Shown here one piece after another: positions 39,685 to 51,986 of a DNA stretch of 64,000 bases (positions are counted from its first letter, which is position 1; the number at the start of each line of letters is the position of its first letter). Below the pieces are notes generated by a model. That model saw nothing but the letters and a program-made list of their open reading frames with translations, ran no database searches and was not told the origin of the DNA. Both the position numbers and the translations under genes were made by a program. Source of the stretch: Vicugna pacos (Eukaryota > Chordata > Mammalia > Artiodactyla > Camelidae); the NCBI RefSeq assembly GCF_048564905.1, contig NC_132995.1:6336501-6400500 (forward strand), read 5' to 3'.

Positions 39685-40470
39685 ATGGAGACCCGCCAGG
39701 TACCCAGGAGCCCCCGGGTGCGGCGGCTGCTGCTGCTGCTGCTGCTGCTTGTGCCCTGGGGCCACCGCACTGCCTCAGGAGTCGCCCTGCCGCCCGCGGG
39801 GGTCTTCAGGTACTGGCGACGTCCAGGTCTCCCAGGATGGTTGGGGACTCAAAGAGATGGAAAGAGACCCAAAGAGAGTGGGGAACAGAGACTCAGAAAG
39901 GGGGACAGAGACCCAGAGAGAGGACAGAGATGGGAGGTGGACAGGGAATATGCAAGAGAAAGAGATACAGAGAGATTCTGAGAAAGGCTTTGGAGAGACT
40001 TGAAAGGAGTCAAAGCAGGAACGGATTTGTTCATTGAGTAACGTTTATTGGGTCTATAGTGTGTGCCAGGCATGAGCTGGGCCCTGGGGCCAGACAAGGG
40101 CGTCAGCCTGGGTCTCTGTACTCAGAAAGCTCTGAACCTGGTGACCGCAGACACCCACACAGAGAAAGAGAGAAACAAGGAGACAGAGACTGAGCCACTA
40201 GAATAGGTCTTCGAGTTGGGCCGCAGGGAGGACAGGCGGGGCGGCGGACGGGGGGCCCGGGCAGGCGGTAACCGCTCCTCTCCATCTCCCGGCAGACTCC
40301 GCACCCTGCGCCGGGCTTGGATGGATCCGACCGCCCCCCAGTCGCGGCGGAGCCTGGCGCTGGCGGACGATGCGGCCTTTCGGGAGCGCGCGCGGCTGCT
40401 GGCCGCCCTTGAGCGCCGCCACTGGCTGAACTCTTACATGCACAAGCTGCTGGTGCTGGACGCTCGCTGA
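39685..40470 (+). CDS. PTH2: PTH2, tuberoinfundibular peptide of 39 residues (TIP39) precursor
   Basis: Coding exons 39685-39809 and 40296-40470 give 300 nt and 99 aa. The exon begins at 39682, three bases before the ATG, after the acceptor ctctccacag. Residues 1-31 are a signal peptide with eight leucines encoded by seven CTG codons plus CTT. A propeptide follows, ending in the dibasic Arg59-Arg60. The mature 39-residue hormone runs 61-99 (SLALADDAAFRERARLLAAL... to ...LLVLDAR). TIP39 is the ligand of the PTH2 receptor and acts in hypothalamic, nociceptive and maternal circuits. The mature peptide matches human until the last residue: codon 40465-40467 is CGC (Arg) where human has Pro. Confidence 0.97.
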
Positions 40471-40491
40471 GCGCTCTGCCCGCCCCACCTT

Positions 40492-40497
40492 AATAAA
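40492..40497 (+). terminator. PTH2 polyadenylation signal with GT-rich downstream element
   Basis: AATAAA lies 21 bases after the stop codon. It is followed at about 40527-40560 by alternating GT/GC dinucleotides (tgtgtgtgtgcgtgagcgcg), which serve as a GU-rich downstream element and are also Z-DNA-prone. Confidence 0.88.
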
Positions 40498-40609
40498 GAC
40501 CCTGCTGTGCGGCTGGACTGCGCCTCCTGTGTGTGTGCGTGAGCGCGCGCGCGTGTGTCTTGGGTGGGGGGAGAGGGGTGTTTCTGTTTAGGGGCGAGCC
40601 CTGCATCCG

Positions 40610-41110
40610 TTACGCTGGTGTCTAGCCCCTCAGTTCCCGCTCTTTTCTCATCTTTCCCTCCACTCATATTCTCTGTCTCCCTATCTCTCTCTGCTCTACA
40701 CCACCGGTACCCTCGGCCCAGCTTTTTCCTTTCCTCTCACTCTGTGCCTCTGTGCCTCTTTCCCTCTCCCCCAGCGTACCTGTTCCGCCCGGCGTCTCTG
40801 TCCTCCTCTCTGGGATTCTATCCCCTTCTTCTCTTGTTCTCTGTAAACTCTCAGGTCTCTGTTCCCCTCTGAGTCACTGCTGCCTTCTCTGGGTCTCTGT
40901 TGCTCTCTGGGTACCTGTTCTGAGTCTCTATACTTACCTTTCAACCTCCTGGTTTCCCGGCCCTCTGGGGATCTGTCTCCTCTCTCTACTCTTTTCTCCT
41001 CAAAACTCTTGTTTCCATTTTTAATCACTTTCTTTTTTCTCTGCCTGACTACTTCGTATCTTCCTTTTCTTTATTCCTCTAGGTCTCGACCTTTCTCCCA
41101 GCTCTCATTT
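40610..41110 (+). repeat. Pyrimidine-rich degenerate tract downstream of PTH2
   Basis: C/T-rich sequence with recurrent 'ctctgtctcc', 'ctctgggtctctgttgctct' and 'ggggatctgtctcc'. It belongs to the same family as the tracts near SLC17A7 and in KASH5 introns. Confidence 0.55.
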
Positions 41111-41390
41111 TCTCTGAATTTTGCTTTTTCTGCTCTCATTTCCTGACTTCTCTCTGGGCACAGTGGAAATACCGGGGGGCTCTGGAGATGCATCTGCCAC
41201 TCAAGACCAGGCTTCCCTAAATCTAGCTGTGTGATATTGGCTTCTAATCTTCGAGCCTCCTTTTCCTCATTTGAGAAATAACCAGATACACTATGAGACT
41301 TAAGTACAGCGCCTGTCACGAAGCAAAATGCATTATTAGAAAAAGGTTTCCGCCTCTCTCGTAGCAGCCTCCAGCAGTTTCTTCAGGGTT

Positions 41391-41795
41391 TTCTAACGGC
41401 GCCGTTCCCGGGAAACTAACGGGGCGCCAGGTCTGGGCGGGAGGAGAGGAGAGAGGGGCAGGCATCAGGCGGAGGGACCGGGCGGAGACAGCAAAACACC
41501 TGGGCCACCCGTGAAGGAAGCGAGGAAGCAGCCAATCAGAATCTACCTCTCTCGAGGCTCTGCCAGCCCTTCAGCCCCGCCTCTCAGTGGCGACCATGGC
41601 AACCCACTCTCAGCCCGACGCTGAGCGTTCTGAACTGCGTTCCCAGGGCGCAACTCGTGCGGACCACGCTCTGGTTAGTCTAGAGAAGAGGCTGGGCGCG
41701 TCAGTGTAGGGAAAGGGGGCGGGGTTGAGGCCTTGTGATTGGCAAGCTCTCCCGTAATTTGCATTTCCAAGAGGCGGACCGCGTCCTAATTGGCC
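41391..41795. promoter_or_regulatory. Orphan CpG-rich, promoter-like segment (MYB palindrome, X-box, CCAAT, Sp1)
   Basis: It holds the perfect 12-bp palindrome AACGGCGCCGTT (41395-41406) with two MYB cores, and another TAACGG at 41417. A CCAAT lies at 41532, an RFX X-box GCGACCATGGCAAC at 41590-41603, a GGGGCGGGG at 41716, and inverted CCAAT boxes at 41738 and 41789. An ATG in the X-box opens a 37-codon frame (41596-41709) with a possible donor at 41674 (ctctg|gttagt). No known gene starts here. Confidence 0.5.
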
Positions 41796-42179
41796 CTTTG
41801 GCTGTGGAGGGGGCCTGTTTCCCTGTTACTCAGATACACCGAACAATGAGTAACTGTACTCCTCACGACCAACTAGAGTTGGCCAAATTTTACAAATAAA
41901 CAAGACTGAAAGTCAGGAGTAATGTCTCCAACTTGTCAGCGCTAGTAAAGGACAGAGGATAATTGGAACGCAAATCTGTGCAACTTTAGAAGAGCAGACC
42001 ATTCGACGACTCTCATGGAGAAATAGAATTAAAATGTTATGAGCAGTTACTATACGCCGGGCACCCTCCCAAATACTATTGTATTGGCTCTTTCAACCCT
42101 GAGGGGAGTCTCATCCTGTTTGCTGAAGGGCCTGTGCTTTCTGTACTTCCTCCTTAGATCTCTTGCCTAGCATTTGAGG

Positions 42180-43085
42180 CTTTTCACAAAATGATGCCCA
42201 GAACCCCTTCCCTTCTTACTCTACTCCCCTCCTCAGAAAACTTCAGCAATCACCACAGCTTTGACCACCATCACAGCTAATAACACCCAGACCCCCATCT
42301 CCAGAGTGAGAGCACAAGGCTCAGTACTCCAGCCACTTCTTGGAACCCTGACACTCACTCCATCCCACATGAGCTCAGAGTGTTCCCTAAAACCCACTCC
42401 TTCTCATGGGTTCCCCATGTTGGGAATGGCTCCACTGTCTACCAGTCACCGAGTCAGATGCAGGTGCTGTCCTTTCCCCTTCCTTCTTCTACCTCCTTCA
42501 TAGCCTGTCAGTCCCCTGGCTCTGCCTTCCCGCTCTGCCCATTTCTGCCTTTCTCTTCTTTCCATCCATGTACCTGAACCAAATCAGGCCTCATGCTCTC
42601 CCATCTGGACCACAGCCCCAGCTTTCTCCTCACCTCCTGCCTCCAGCCTCATTCCATTATCCATCCCCTATACAGGTTCAGAAGGTCTCTTTCACACCCA
42701 GAGGTGATTTTACCCCTTCCCTGCTCACAGCCCTTTCCTAAGCACTTGGCAGTAGAGTTCAAGCTGGTGTTCAAAACTCTTAATGGGCTCTTGCCTACCC
42801 CTCTATCTTATTTCTCACGACTCCAAAGCCTCAAGTCCTTCCCTGGCTTCATTTTTTTTTAAATCCCAGCAACATGGTGCTCCCCATGGCTCTCTACACT
42901 CAGATGCTCTTTTCCCTAACCTGGTTTTCACGTATACCTCTGTCTGTGACATCCTTCCCTGCCTCTACTCACTAAATCTTACTCATATTTCAAGACTAAA
43001 TGCAGATGTCACTTATTTGGGAAGAAATCTAACGTCCCAGGCTGGTGCTTTTTCCGAGCTCCCATAGAGCTGGCAGCTACCTCTA
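42180..43085 (+). mobile_element. L2 LINE remnant
   Basis: The text follows L2 order in the sense direction: 'ctctcccatctggaccacag', then 'ttcaaaactcttaatgggct', 'cctacccctctatcttattt' and 'aatgcagatgtcacttattt'. It is highly diverged but long. Confidence 0.6.
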
Positions 43086-43159
43086 GGACTGTCTTTAAAC
43101 AGGTGCAACTCTGTCCCTCTCTTGCTCAAAGCTCTCCCAAGGAAGTCTCTGCAGTGTTG

Positions 43160-43330
43160 AAACTCTTGTATATTTTAACCCGGGTTTTGGTTTCATGGGT
43201 GTTTACATGTGCAATAATTTATCCAGCTGATACTTAAGATTGTCCATTTATCACTGTATGTAAGTTACACCTCAATAACAAAGTAAATAACCAAAAACAA
43301 GTAATAAAACCTCCCCAAATTTCCACCATC
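43160..43330 (+). mobile_element. L1 3' end fragment
   Basis: The phrases 'tttcatgggtgtttacatgt', 'ttatccagctgatacttaag' and 'gtatgtaagttacacctcaa' with a following A-rich stretch resemble an old L1 3'UTR end. Confidence 0.55.
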
Positions 43331-43409
43331 CTTGGGAGAAAAATCAGTGCTCCTTGGCTTGGCATTGGAGGGTCTATTTTTCTGCAGATTTATCTTCTAA
43401 GGTCTAGCT

Positions 43410-43865
43410 GTGGCAAATAGATGATCACTAAATTTGCTGGGTGAACAAATGGCACACCACTAGTCCCTTTCCTGCTGGCTGTTGGCACTGAAGTGACATC
43501 TGTGGTGTGTGTTTGGCCCTCATCTCTTTCCCTCTTTCTGCTGGGAGAGATGCTCAGCCTCTCAGCTGCCCTTGCAGGTAGTGGTGATTGTGTCAAACAG
43601 TTCTGGCCAACAAGACACAAACACAGGTCTGCTGCTGGCTCTGAGAAGGCTAGTGCTTGTCTTTATACTAAGGAGGGGACGTGTCACCTTCTCCCTGAAG
43701 ATATGACATATGAAGCTACAATACCTGTCAACTCCTGAGCACGAGGGAAGGGGCAACAGAATTATAGCACAACTGTCCTCCTCCAGACTTGTTTTGTGAG
43801 GCAAATATAAACCCTGGTGCTTAATCCATTATTGCGTGAGTTTTGCTATTGTTAAGAAATGTAGT
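43410..43865 (+). mobile_element. Possible MLT1-like (MaLR) LTR remnant
   Basis: The text 'gttctggccaacaagacaca' and the end 'tgtgaggcaaatataaaccc' resemble an old MaLR LTR. It is solo, incomplete and broken, with no internal sequence. Tentative. Confidence 0.4.
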
Positions 43866-44063
43866 TGTCAACATCAAAAAACCAAGAGACTTCTCATGAA
43901 AACCCAATACAGGGGTGTGGATGCTGGAGCATGATCTGGGGCCCCCATGGTGGGGTAATCCCAAGTCACAGTGCCACAACCATGGGAATAACAGTAAAGA
44001 AAAAAAAAAACCCCAAGGAATTCATTGAACTAGATGCTGCTCTGAGGTAATGGGGAGCATGGC

Positions 44064-47000
44064 TCACACTGGAGGGGGCTGGAGGTAGCAGAGCTGGAGG
44101 TGGGGCCAGGTAGGGGGTGGGGACTGGCCCAGCAGCAGGATGGAGAGCAGCAGCAGCAGCAGCAGCAGCCCCAGGACTGGCACAGGGATCAGTGGGTGCC
44201 TGGAGACCCTTCTGGGAGGCAGAACAGTGCTTGGGGGAGCCCAGGAGAGCCCATGGTGTCCCAGCACTGGGCAACGTCCTGATGTCTGACCACCACCCTC
44301 CTTCTGGAGATACCCTGGGGTGAACCTGAGCTGCTGGGGGTGCAGGGGCTGCAGGCAGAGCTGGCTCCAGACCAGCCTCCTGTCTGGGACCAGCTCCTTC
44401 ACCACTGGCACCAGGGCTTGCTGCAGATCTGGCTCTGAAGGGTGGCTGATGGGGAGAAAGGAAGGCAGGATGATCGTGCTGGACTTCTTCTCTGTCCCCA
44501 AGTCCCCTCCCAGGTCCTTGGGTCCCGTTACCTCGCAGGAGGGCTTCCTGGAATGTCTCCAGGTTGTGAGTCTCCCAGAGGGATGGGGAGATCCATCTGA
44601 AAGGACAAAGGAGACAAACCTGAGACTCTGGATCCTGGACTGGGAGAGGTGCTCAGCCCACTGGACAGAAATAACCACATGGAAGGGTGTGGAACACAGT
44701 GACTCAGTGTGTGAGCTTCACCAAGACACACTGCTGCATTGCGGTCCCAGCTCTTCCATCTTCCTGCTGTGTGTCCCTTGGCAGGTCACCTGACCTCTCC
44801 AGGCCCCATCTGCCCCATCTGCCAGACAGAGGTGATGACAGCACCTACTTCAGAGGGCTGAAGTGGAGAATGAATGAATGAATGCAGGCAAAAATAAAAA
44901 AAAACAGAAGATGGGCTCAGAAATGTGCCTAGCGAACAGTGAGTCCTCAATAACTATGTGAGCTACTCTATATTATTATTGCCATTTTCTGCCTGATTAT
45001 GGAAGTATCCAAGCCTCCTGAGGGCAGAGACCCCATCTTCTTCAGGTGCCCAGCCCTGGGCTGGGCCTAGTTCAGCGTGGACACTCCTTGGGTCCACCTT
45101 CCTGCCCTGCACCAGGTCCAGCAGGCACTTTAAGATTAAAGCTCCAAATATTCCTCAGGGGCCAGGCCCAACTCACTTCACCACTTCATCCCCCGTGTCT
45201 TTCTGAAAGGGCTCCCCTCTGTAGGTCTCAGGCTTTCCCACCACGCCTTTGCTCTGTGGATGACGACAACGATGGGAGTAACAGCACAATAATAAATAAA
45301 GAGCTCCAGGAACCGCAGTCCCAGTCACTGTCTTTACCCCTGTTACCTACTGCACGTCCGCTCTGTGCCAGGCCCTTTACCATGTGATCCTTAACCCTCA
45401 TCCCCACCCATGCTGAGAGCTGGGTAAAGATCATCGTTACACCAGCCGTGAGGAAACTGAAGTGGGGCCCCTGTCTCCATGGAAGGGAGCACAGTGTGGC
45501 CATCTTGGATGGTTTGGACCCCGATGGGTCCCAGGTGCCTGGAATGGAGGCTGGCGCAACTTTGGGTTCTCACTTTCCTATCTGTGGACTGCGGGCTTCT
45601 GACTTCACCAAATTTCCTTCCTTCCCTCTTCCCTTGCCTGAGAATCGGAATTGTCACCTGCCGCTTTGAGGAGCAAAGGAGCCAGGGTGTGTGGTGCTGG
45701 GCGGGCAGCTGTGACAGGTGCGGTGCCCCAAGGGAGTTCTGGGGTTGGCCAGGGCGGATCTGGCCCTTCTCGTGTGTGGGCGCATATGCGTGGGCATGTT
45801 CGCAATCTGGGGGTGTGGCCACAACTGCGAGGCCTGTGGAGTAGCGGCTGCAGCCCTGCATCGTGCTTGCTTGGGGAGGGGCGCCCCCGGGGAACATTCT
45901 GGCCGCCCACTGGCCTGCAGCCTCCTTCTATAGCACTGTCTGCTCTCATTAGTTACAGCGAGGGCTTTGTTATTTCTTGGCCAAACGATTTTTCTGTCTG
46001 CTTGGGTGGAGTGGGGGTGTGGGCAGGGGCTGGGGAGGAGCTGTGACTACAGCAGCCTCACTGGAGGGCCTGGAGTGGATGGTGCTGGGACAGCTCACCC
46101 TGACCCGGATCTCCACCTCCTCCTCTTCATCTCTTCTGGGCAACCTGGGGCGACAAGAAAGTCACAGCAAGCATCTGTCTCCCCTGCCTGGCTCCCATTC
46201 GCCCCTTTAAAGCAGGGGTCTTATCACAGAGGGGCACTATGGATGGACCTGGAGGCTATTTGGGAGCAAACTCTTGCCTGTTGGTCAGTGCCTGTATTTT
46301 TCAGGGGAATTTTCACCAAATTCTCCAAAGAGTCTGTGACCCCTAGAGGGTCAGGGGACTCATCACCTCACTGGCTTTCTCAGCTGCTACTTTCCCAGCT
46401 GAGCCTCCAGTGGGAGCTAAGGCTTCTGGTTCTCACTGCCCCCAACATCGGAGACTCAGACCTCTCTGAGACCCCAGGGCACGAGTAGACCTCACCCCCT
46501 GCACCGTCTTCCTGCCTGGTGGGTGGGCCATTTCCAGTGAGTCTCAGTCTTACTGGGTTTTCTCTGAGGACTGAAACTCCAGCTCAGACTTCCTGACTCC
46601 AGAATACAACTGTGAGCCCCACCCCTTGCCAAATAATTCCTCTTAGAAGTGCAAGCCCCAGCCTCTGAGCCTCCTATGGCCTCTTTGGGGTCTCAGACCT
46701 CAAGCTGCTCAGCTTCAACATCACTTGGAGACCCAGACATTCACATCTGCCACCACCTTCACCGGGGACCGGGGATCCAGCCCTCCAGCTTTGGCCACCA
46801 GCTTTAGATCCAGCACCCTCAGGATACAGTTGTTTCCTCAACTCTCAACCAACAAGGCATCCAGGCTTGTAGGCCCCTGGTTTCTGCCCCAGTAAGACAC
46901 GCAGCTATCTGATCCCCTGAGGCTTCTACTCCAGGACCCGGGAGGCTTGTCCCCCAGCCTCTCTCAAGGTCTAAGCCCTCACCCCTGGTCACTTCTAGGG

Positions 47001-50000
47001 GCCACAAGATTCACTACTTCCCTCACTCTCAGCTTCGCAATCTGTGGATCATTCTGCCCTTGCCCTCCTTCCCCCACCGGAAACTCAGATGTCCAGCCCC
47101 CACACTAGTCCCAGTCCCTGCTCCAGTTCAGCCCCGTCTTCCTTCCATTCCCTGGTGACGCAGGAGGAGGTCACAGCTCCAGGCCCCAATCCCGCCCAAT
47201 CTCAGCTTTCCCAGACAAGTCCAATTAGAGGCCGTGTCAGGCAGCCTCATTAGTTTCTGAAGCCAGGAGCCTGAAAGAGGGAAGTGGGGGAGAAGGAGGC
47301 ACCACAGGAAGGCCGAGGCCCCAAGGAGGAGGGTGGGCCCAGACATCTAGCACTTTCTCTATCCTCAGAGGCTGCACATGAGCCTCCTAACAGTCGTGTA
47401 ACAATCCCAGGGCAGGGCTCACACCACCCCATCACAAAGTAACCGGGCTGTATATGAATCCAGGCTGTCTGATTTCAGAGCCCCTGATGGAATCCCAACT
47501 GTCTGGGTACTCTTCTGGGGCTCAGTCTGGGTCTCCATCTCAGGCCTTGGGAGAAGTGTGTTTAGTGACAGTGACTGAGCTGTCCCATCTGCCTGACACT
47601 TGTCTTCTTCTTGTCTCAGTGTCTCCTATATAAATACTGCTCCTGCAGGACCCTATGCAGCGCCTATCCCCAAAGCTTTTCCCATTCCCCAGGTAGGGTT
47701 AGATGCTGGAAGTCCTCCTGGAAACATCTGGGTCAGGGTCTGCCTCCTCCCAAGACCAGAAGTTACTGAGGGCATGGCTAGATCTGACTCATCCTGGTTC
47801 AAAGGCCCAGGGTCGCCTCAGCGTGAATGAATGAGTGAATGAGTGACTGATGCAAGATTCCCTAGGGCTCTTCCAGGCCTTGTCCTCTATCCGTTGGAGA
47901 ATCTGGCATCACCCTGAGGCAGAGGGATGGCTCAGGAGGACCAATCTTCTTACCACATTGATCGCTCTTTCCTTCCTTCAGGAGGGTGTGCTGGCTCTCC
48001 CTGCAAGTTTCTCTGCGGGAAAGAAAAGCTTAGGTCTCCTAGGCTGCAGCACCCGCAGGGATTCACCACCTGCTTCTAAAACTTGCCCTCCGCTTGGGCC
48101 CCTCTTTGAGGGTGGCTCTGTCTTCCCCCCAGGAGCAGAAGCCAGGAACCAGACAGTTATTCCGGACCCCACCAAGCCCCTTTCTCCTTCAGGACCCAGG
48201 AGTCCAGGTCCCTCTAAACCTGTCACAACCCACAAGCCCCTCACACTCATCTGGGCCCCAAAGAGGCTCCAGCGCTTCCCTTCCAACCCTCTTCTCCTCC
48301 CAGGTTCCCAGTCTTGAGAGGGCCCCACCAGCTGCTCTCCCACAGGACCCAAGTCCCTCTCCGTTTTCTCTGGAGACATACATCCTTGCCTGTGGCTTCA
48401 ACCACCAACTCAACACTGTTTTCTAAATACATCCCTGAGCTCCAGCCTTGTGCACCCACTGCCCCTGGGCCACTCCCTCTTATCTCTCAGGGGTGCTCAC
48501 ATCATGGGGTCGCTAGGTTAGTTCAGCGTCTTTTTCTCCCTTCCCAGGACCCAGTGCTCCCAGCAGCTCTGTCTCTGCCCATCCCTTTTCCTCCATCCCG
48601 AGGCCCTGGCCTGGCTCAGCCTTCATCCTCTCCCTCTGGACCTCTGCCCCAGCCTCCTCCCTGGCCTCCCAGCCTCCAGATGGTCCCCATGTGGCCCCAG
48701 AGGAATCCTTCTACATCCAGAGTTGACGTGTCCCTCCCTACTCACAGCCCTCCTGTGGCTTGATGGAGAAAAGCAGTCTCTCAGCTTCAATGACAGGGAC
48801 TTCCTTTCATGATCTGGGTGTCTGGCCTCATCTCTCACCAGTCCCCAGGTGCCCTCTACTCACCAAAGATGATATGTGGTTTCAGGCTCCCATATTCTTG
48901 CATATACTGTTCCCACTGCCTGGAAAGCCTCTCCTTCCTCACACTATTTAACTTCTCTCTTTTTCTTCAAAATAAACTCAAGTGTCAGTTTCCCTGTGAT
49001 ACCTCCTTCCAGCTCCTACCTGACACGGGTACTCCCTTCTCTGGGCTCCCAAAGGGCCTGCCCCTTCCTCTAGCACGTCCATCACCCTGCTCTAGGACTG
49101 CCTGTTTGCACCATCTCTCTACAAGGCCTTGAGCACTAAGGGGCCCAGGCCCTGAGTGACTCTGCTCTGTGTCCCCAGGACCCAGCGCAGGCGGCACCTG
49201 GAGGCTGGAGTCAGTCTTCCCCTCCATGAAGCATCTGAGAGCTTGCAAACAGCAGAAGCTCACTTTTATTTCCACTCCCCCTGAGGGATGTGGCTGTGTC
49301 CCCCACAAGCTGTGTGAGCTCTTGGAGCTTCAGTTTCCATGAGGAACAGGATGAGGGGCGAGGATGTCTACCTTGCAGAGACAGTGGGAGGGTCAGTGAA
49401 GAATCCAACAGGAGTGCTGGTGTTGAAGAGAAACAGATGCTTCTCTCAACCCAGGGAAAAGTGAACAGAGAAAAAAGTTTCTCCTTTAAGGATGGTGAAC
49501 GGCTTTGAAGTAGTATTTTCAAGACAATACAGCGTTATTTACAGAGCTGTTAGCAATATTTTCTTTAAAAAAAGAATTCTGGCACTAACAGATTAAAATC
49601 TCCTTTTTCTGTTGTGAACACTGAAGATGAGTTGTCTCAGTTATTTCCAATGTTTGAAACATTGTTCAGGTAATTACGGAAGTCATAAAACAATGACTAT
49701 TGTTGAGTTTAAGATTTCATAGTGGGCTTGCTAAGCTTTTCTCAGGCCCCTCTCCCAGCCCCTGGACCGCATGGTCTTGGAGCCCCTCCTGTGCTCACCT
49801 GCCTCCCAGTTGGGGCTTCAGGTGGAAACTCAGCCTCCTCATCGGTCTCATGGACGACCTCCTCCCACTGCCACACGCCACACAGAGGGTTGGAGAGATC
49901 TGTAGTTGCCACTTCTTGTTTCTGGGAGAAAAGAAGTTGTTTCTGAGGCCAGGAAGAATCAGATTAAGGCAGAAGACAAGTCAGAGGTGGGATGGAAATG

Positions 50001-51953
50001 GGCTGAGGTGTGGCGATGGGAGGTGGGAGTGAGCTGGTGTGAGGCTGGGTTGGGGAGTCGATGGGGGCAATACCTGGGAAGGGTTTGGTGCCTGGACCAA
50101 GGAATGGGTTTCAGATGAGGTTAAGGACTGAGATAGTCCTGGGGGAACTGGGGTGGGGTGAGAGTCAGGGTTGGGTCAGAGTTGTGGCTGCTGGTGGGTT
50201 GGAGTATTTTGGGGGTGTCAGGCCCACCTGCCAAATGGCCTGGATCTCCACACCCAGCGATGGTGGCAGCAGCCCGGTCCAGTCCACTCTTCCCACCTGA
50301 GCCACTTCAGGCAGCCTGGCCACACAGTCAGGAGGGGGAAGGCTGTCTCTGTGCCTGCCCACCACCTGTCAGTCAGCCTATGCTGGGGTTGCTACCCAGT
50401 CCACCTTGTGTCTGGAGGCTGGGGGTCCCTGTCCTTGGGCTCCCCTCCGTCCTCCTCCACCCTCAACATTCCACTCACTCAACCAGCCCCTCGTGGGTCT
50501 GACTCAGCTGCTCCTCCAGGTGTGAGATTTCCAGCTTCAGTTCCTGCAGAGGAAGGAGTGAGGGACCCCTGGCTCTCTGTTTTCCTTCATCGCCCACCCC
50601 TGGTCTCCTCTTCCAAGGTCAGTTCCACTCCTCTGACTTCTTTGGGCTCTTCCAAACACATATTGCCAAGGGAGAAGGGGAAGAAAGCAGTGACAGAAAC
50701 TTAGGAAGCCAAAGAGAGTCAAAGAGCAACAGGAACCTTGAAGGTAACTTACCAGCCAGGGAAACTAGAAAAAGGAAGCCAGAGATGGAAACACAATGAA
50801 CAAGGAGAGACACAGAGAGGCAAGAGAACACAAGGAGAGTAAGAGACTCTAAAGACAAGGGACAGAGAGAGGAACTGCCCCAGAAGACAGACTAGACGCA
50901 GGGAGAGGCAGAGAGAAGAACCTAAACAAGCCAGGCAGAGACACAGAAATATGAGGGGAAAAAAGGAAACATAAGGAAGACACAGAGAATAAAAGTAGAT
51001 GGAAGATGGAAATAGAGTGAGAGAAAGAAAGGAAGGAATAGAGAAAAAGTTAAAAGGCAGAGAGACAGGAGAGACACACAGTCAAACGGTAGAGATGGTA
51101 GAAACAAGATGTGGAGACTCAGAAAAAGATAGACAGAGACAGAAAGAGGCAGCAAATCCCAGAGATGGCAAAAGAGCAGTGGGGAGAGTGGGGCCAGGCT
51201 GGTGGGTTACCTGGGTTGCGGTTTTGTACTCCTCCAGGGTCTTGGCCAGACTCTCCATGTGCCGAGTGCGCTGGGAAAGCCCAAAGCTGACTGAGACTCG
51301 GCTCAATCCACCCAAGACACTGAGGGCAGTGGTGGGGGTGGGCAGGGTGTGCTTGGGGGAAGAGCTAGGGCCTGAGGGAGAGCACTAGTTTCCCGGGAAA
51401 CCCAACTCCTCCAGGCTGCTTATCCAAGGATTAGAGCCAGGCAGGACTTCCCTTTCCAGATTCAGGGCAGGAGACACATAGAAGGCAAATGTTAATCCCC
51501 AAGACCCCTCACCTCGGAGAGGATGGTGTCTCGTTGGCAAATGAGGCGTTCACACTCGTAGAGCTGCCGCTGCCGGAGGAAGGAGCCCGTCCATCTGTCT
51601 GGCCTGTCCTCCCCTCCCATCTCGCTCTCCCGCCCCCTCCTCTACCTCCCTCCATGTCTCTGGACATCAGCTACACTGAGGGGATTTCAGCAGAGCTGCC
51701 CACTGGCCCTGGGAATCTGATGGCTTGATGAAAGTCCCTGACCTCACCACGTCACAGGGGCTGAAACTGGTGAGGTAAAAATGGCCTCAGGGGTGATGGG
51801 AAGTTGTCAAGGCACTAGGGAAGGGTAGCACCTTCAAGGCATCCTTCTCTATGGCCAGCTCCTCACTCCTCTTCTTCACTCCATCCCGCTCTGCCAGCAG
51901 CTTCCCGTTCTGGAAGAAGGGACCCCGGTCATGTTCACTTCAGCAAATGGTCA

Positions 51954-51986
<33 letters not shown>

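Larger units (their letters stand above)
40520..44063. other. PTH2-KASH5 intergenic segment
   Basis: 3.5 kb without a recognised gene. 40610-41110 is pyrimidine-rich, 41391-41795 is an orphan CpG/promoter-like segment, and 42180-43085 is an L2 remnant. 43160-43330 is an L1 3' end, and 43410-43865 may be an MLT-type LTR remnant. An A-run lies at about 43999-44010. Confidence 0.6.
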
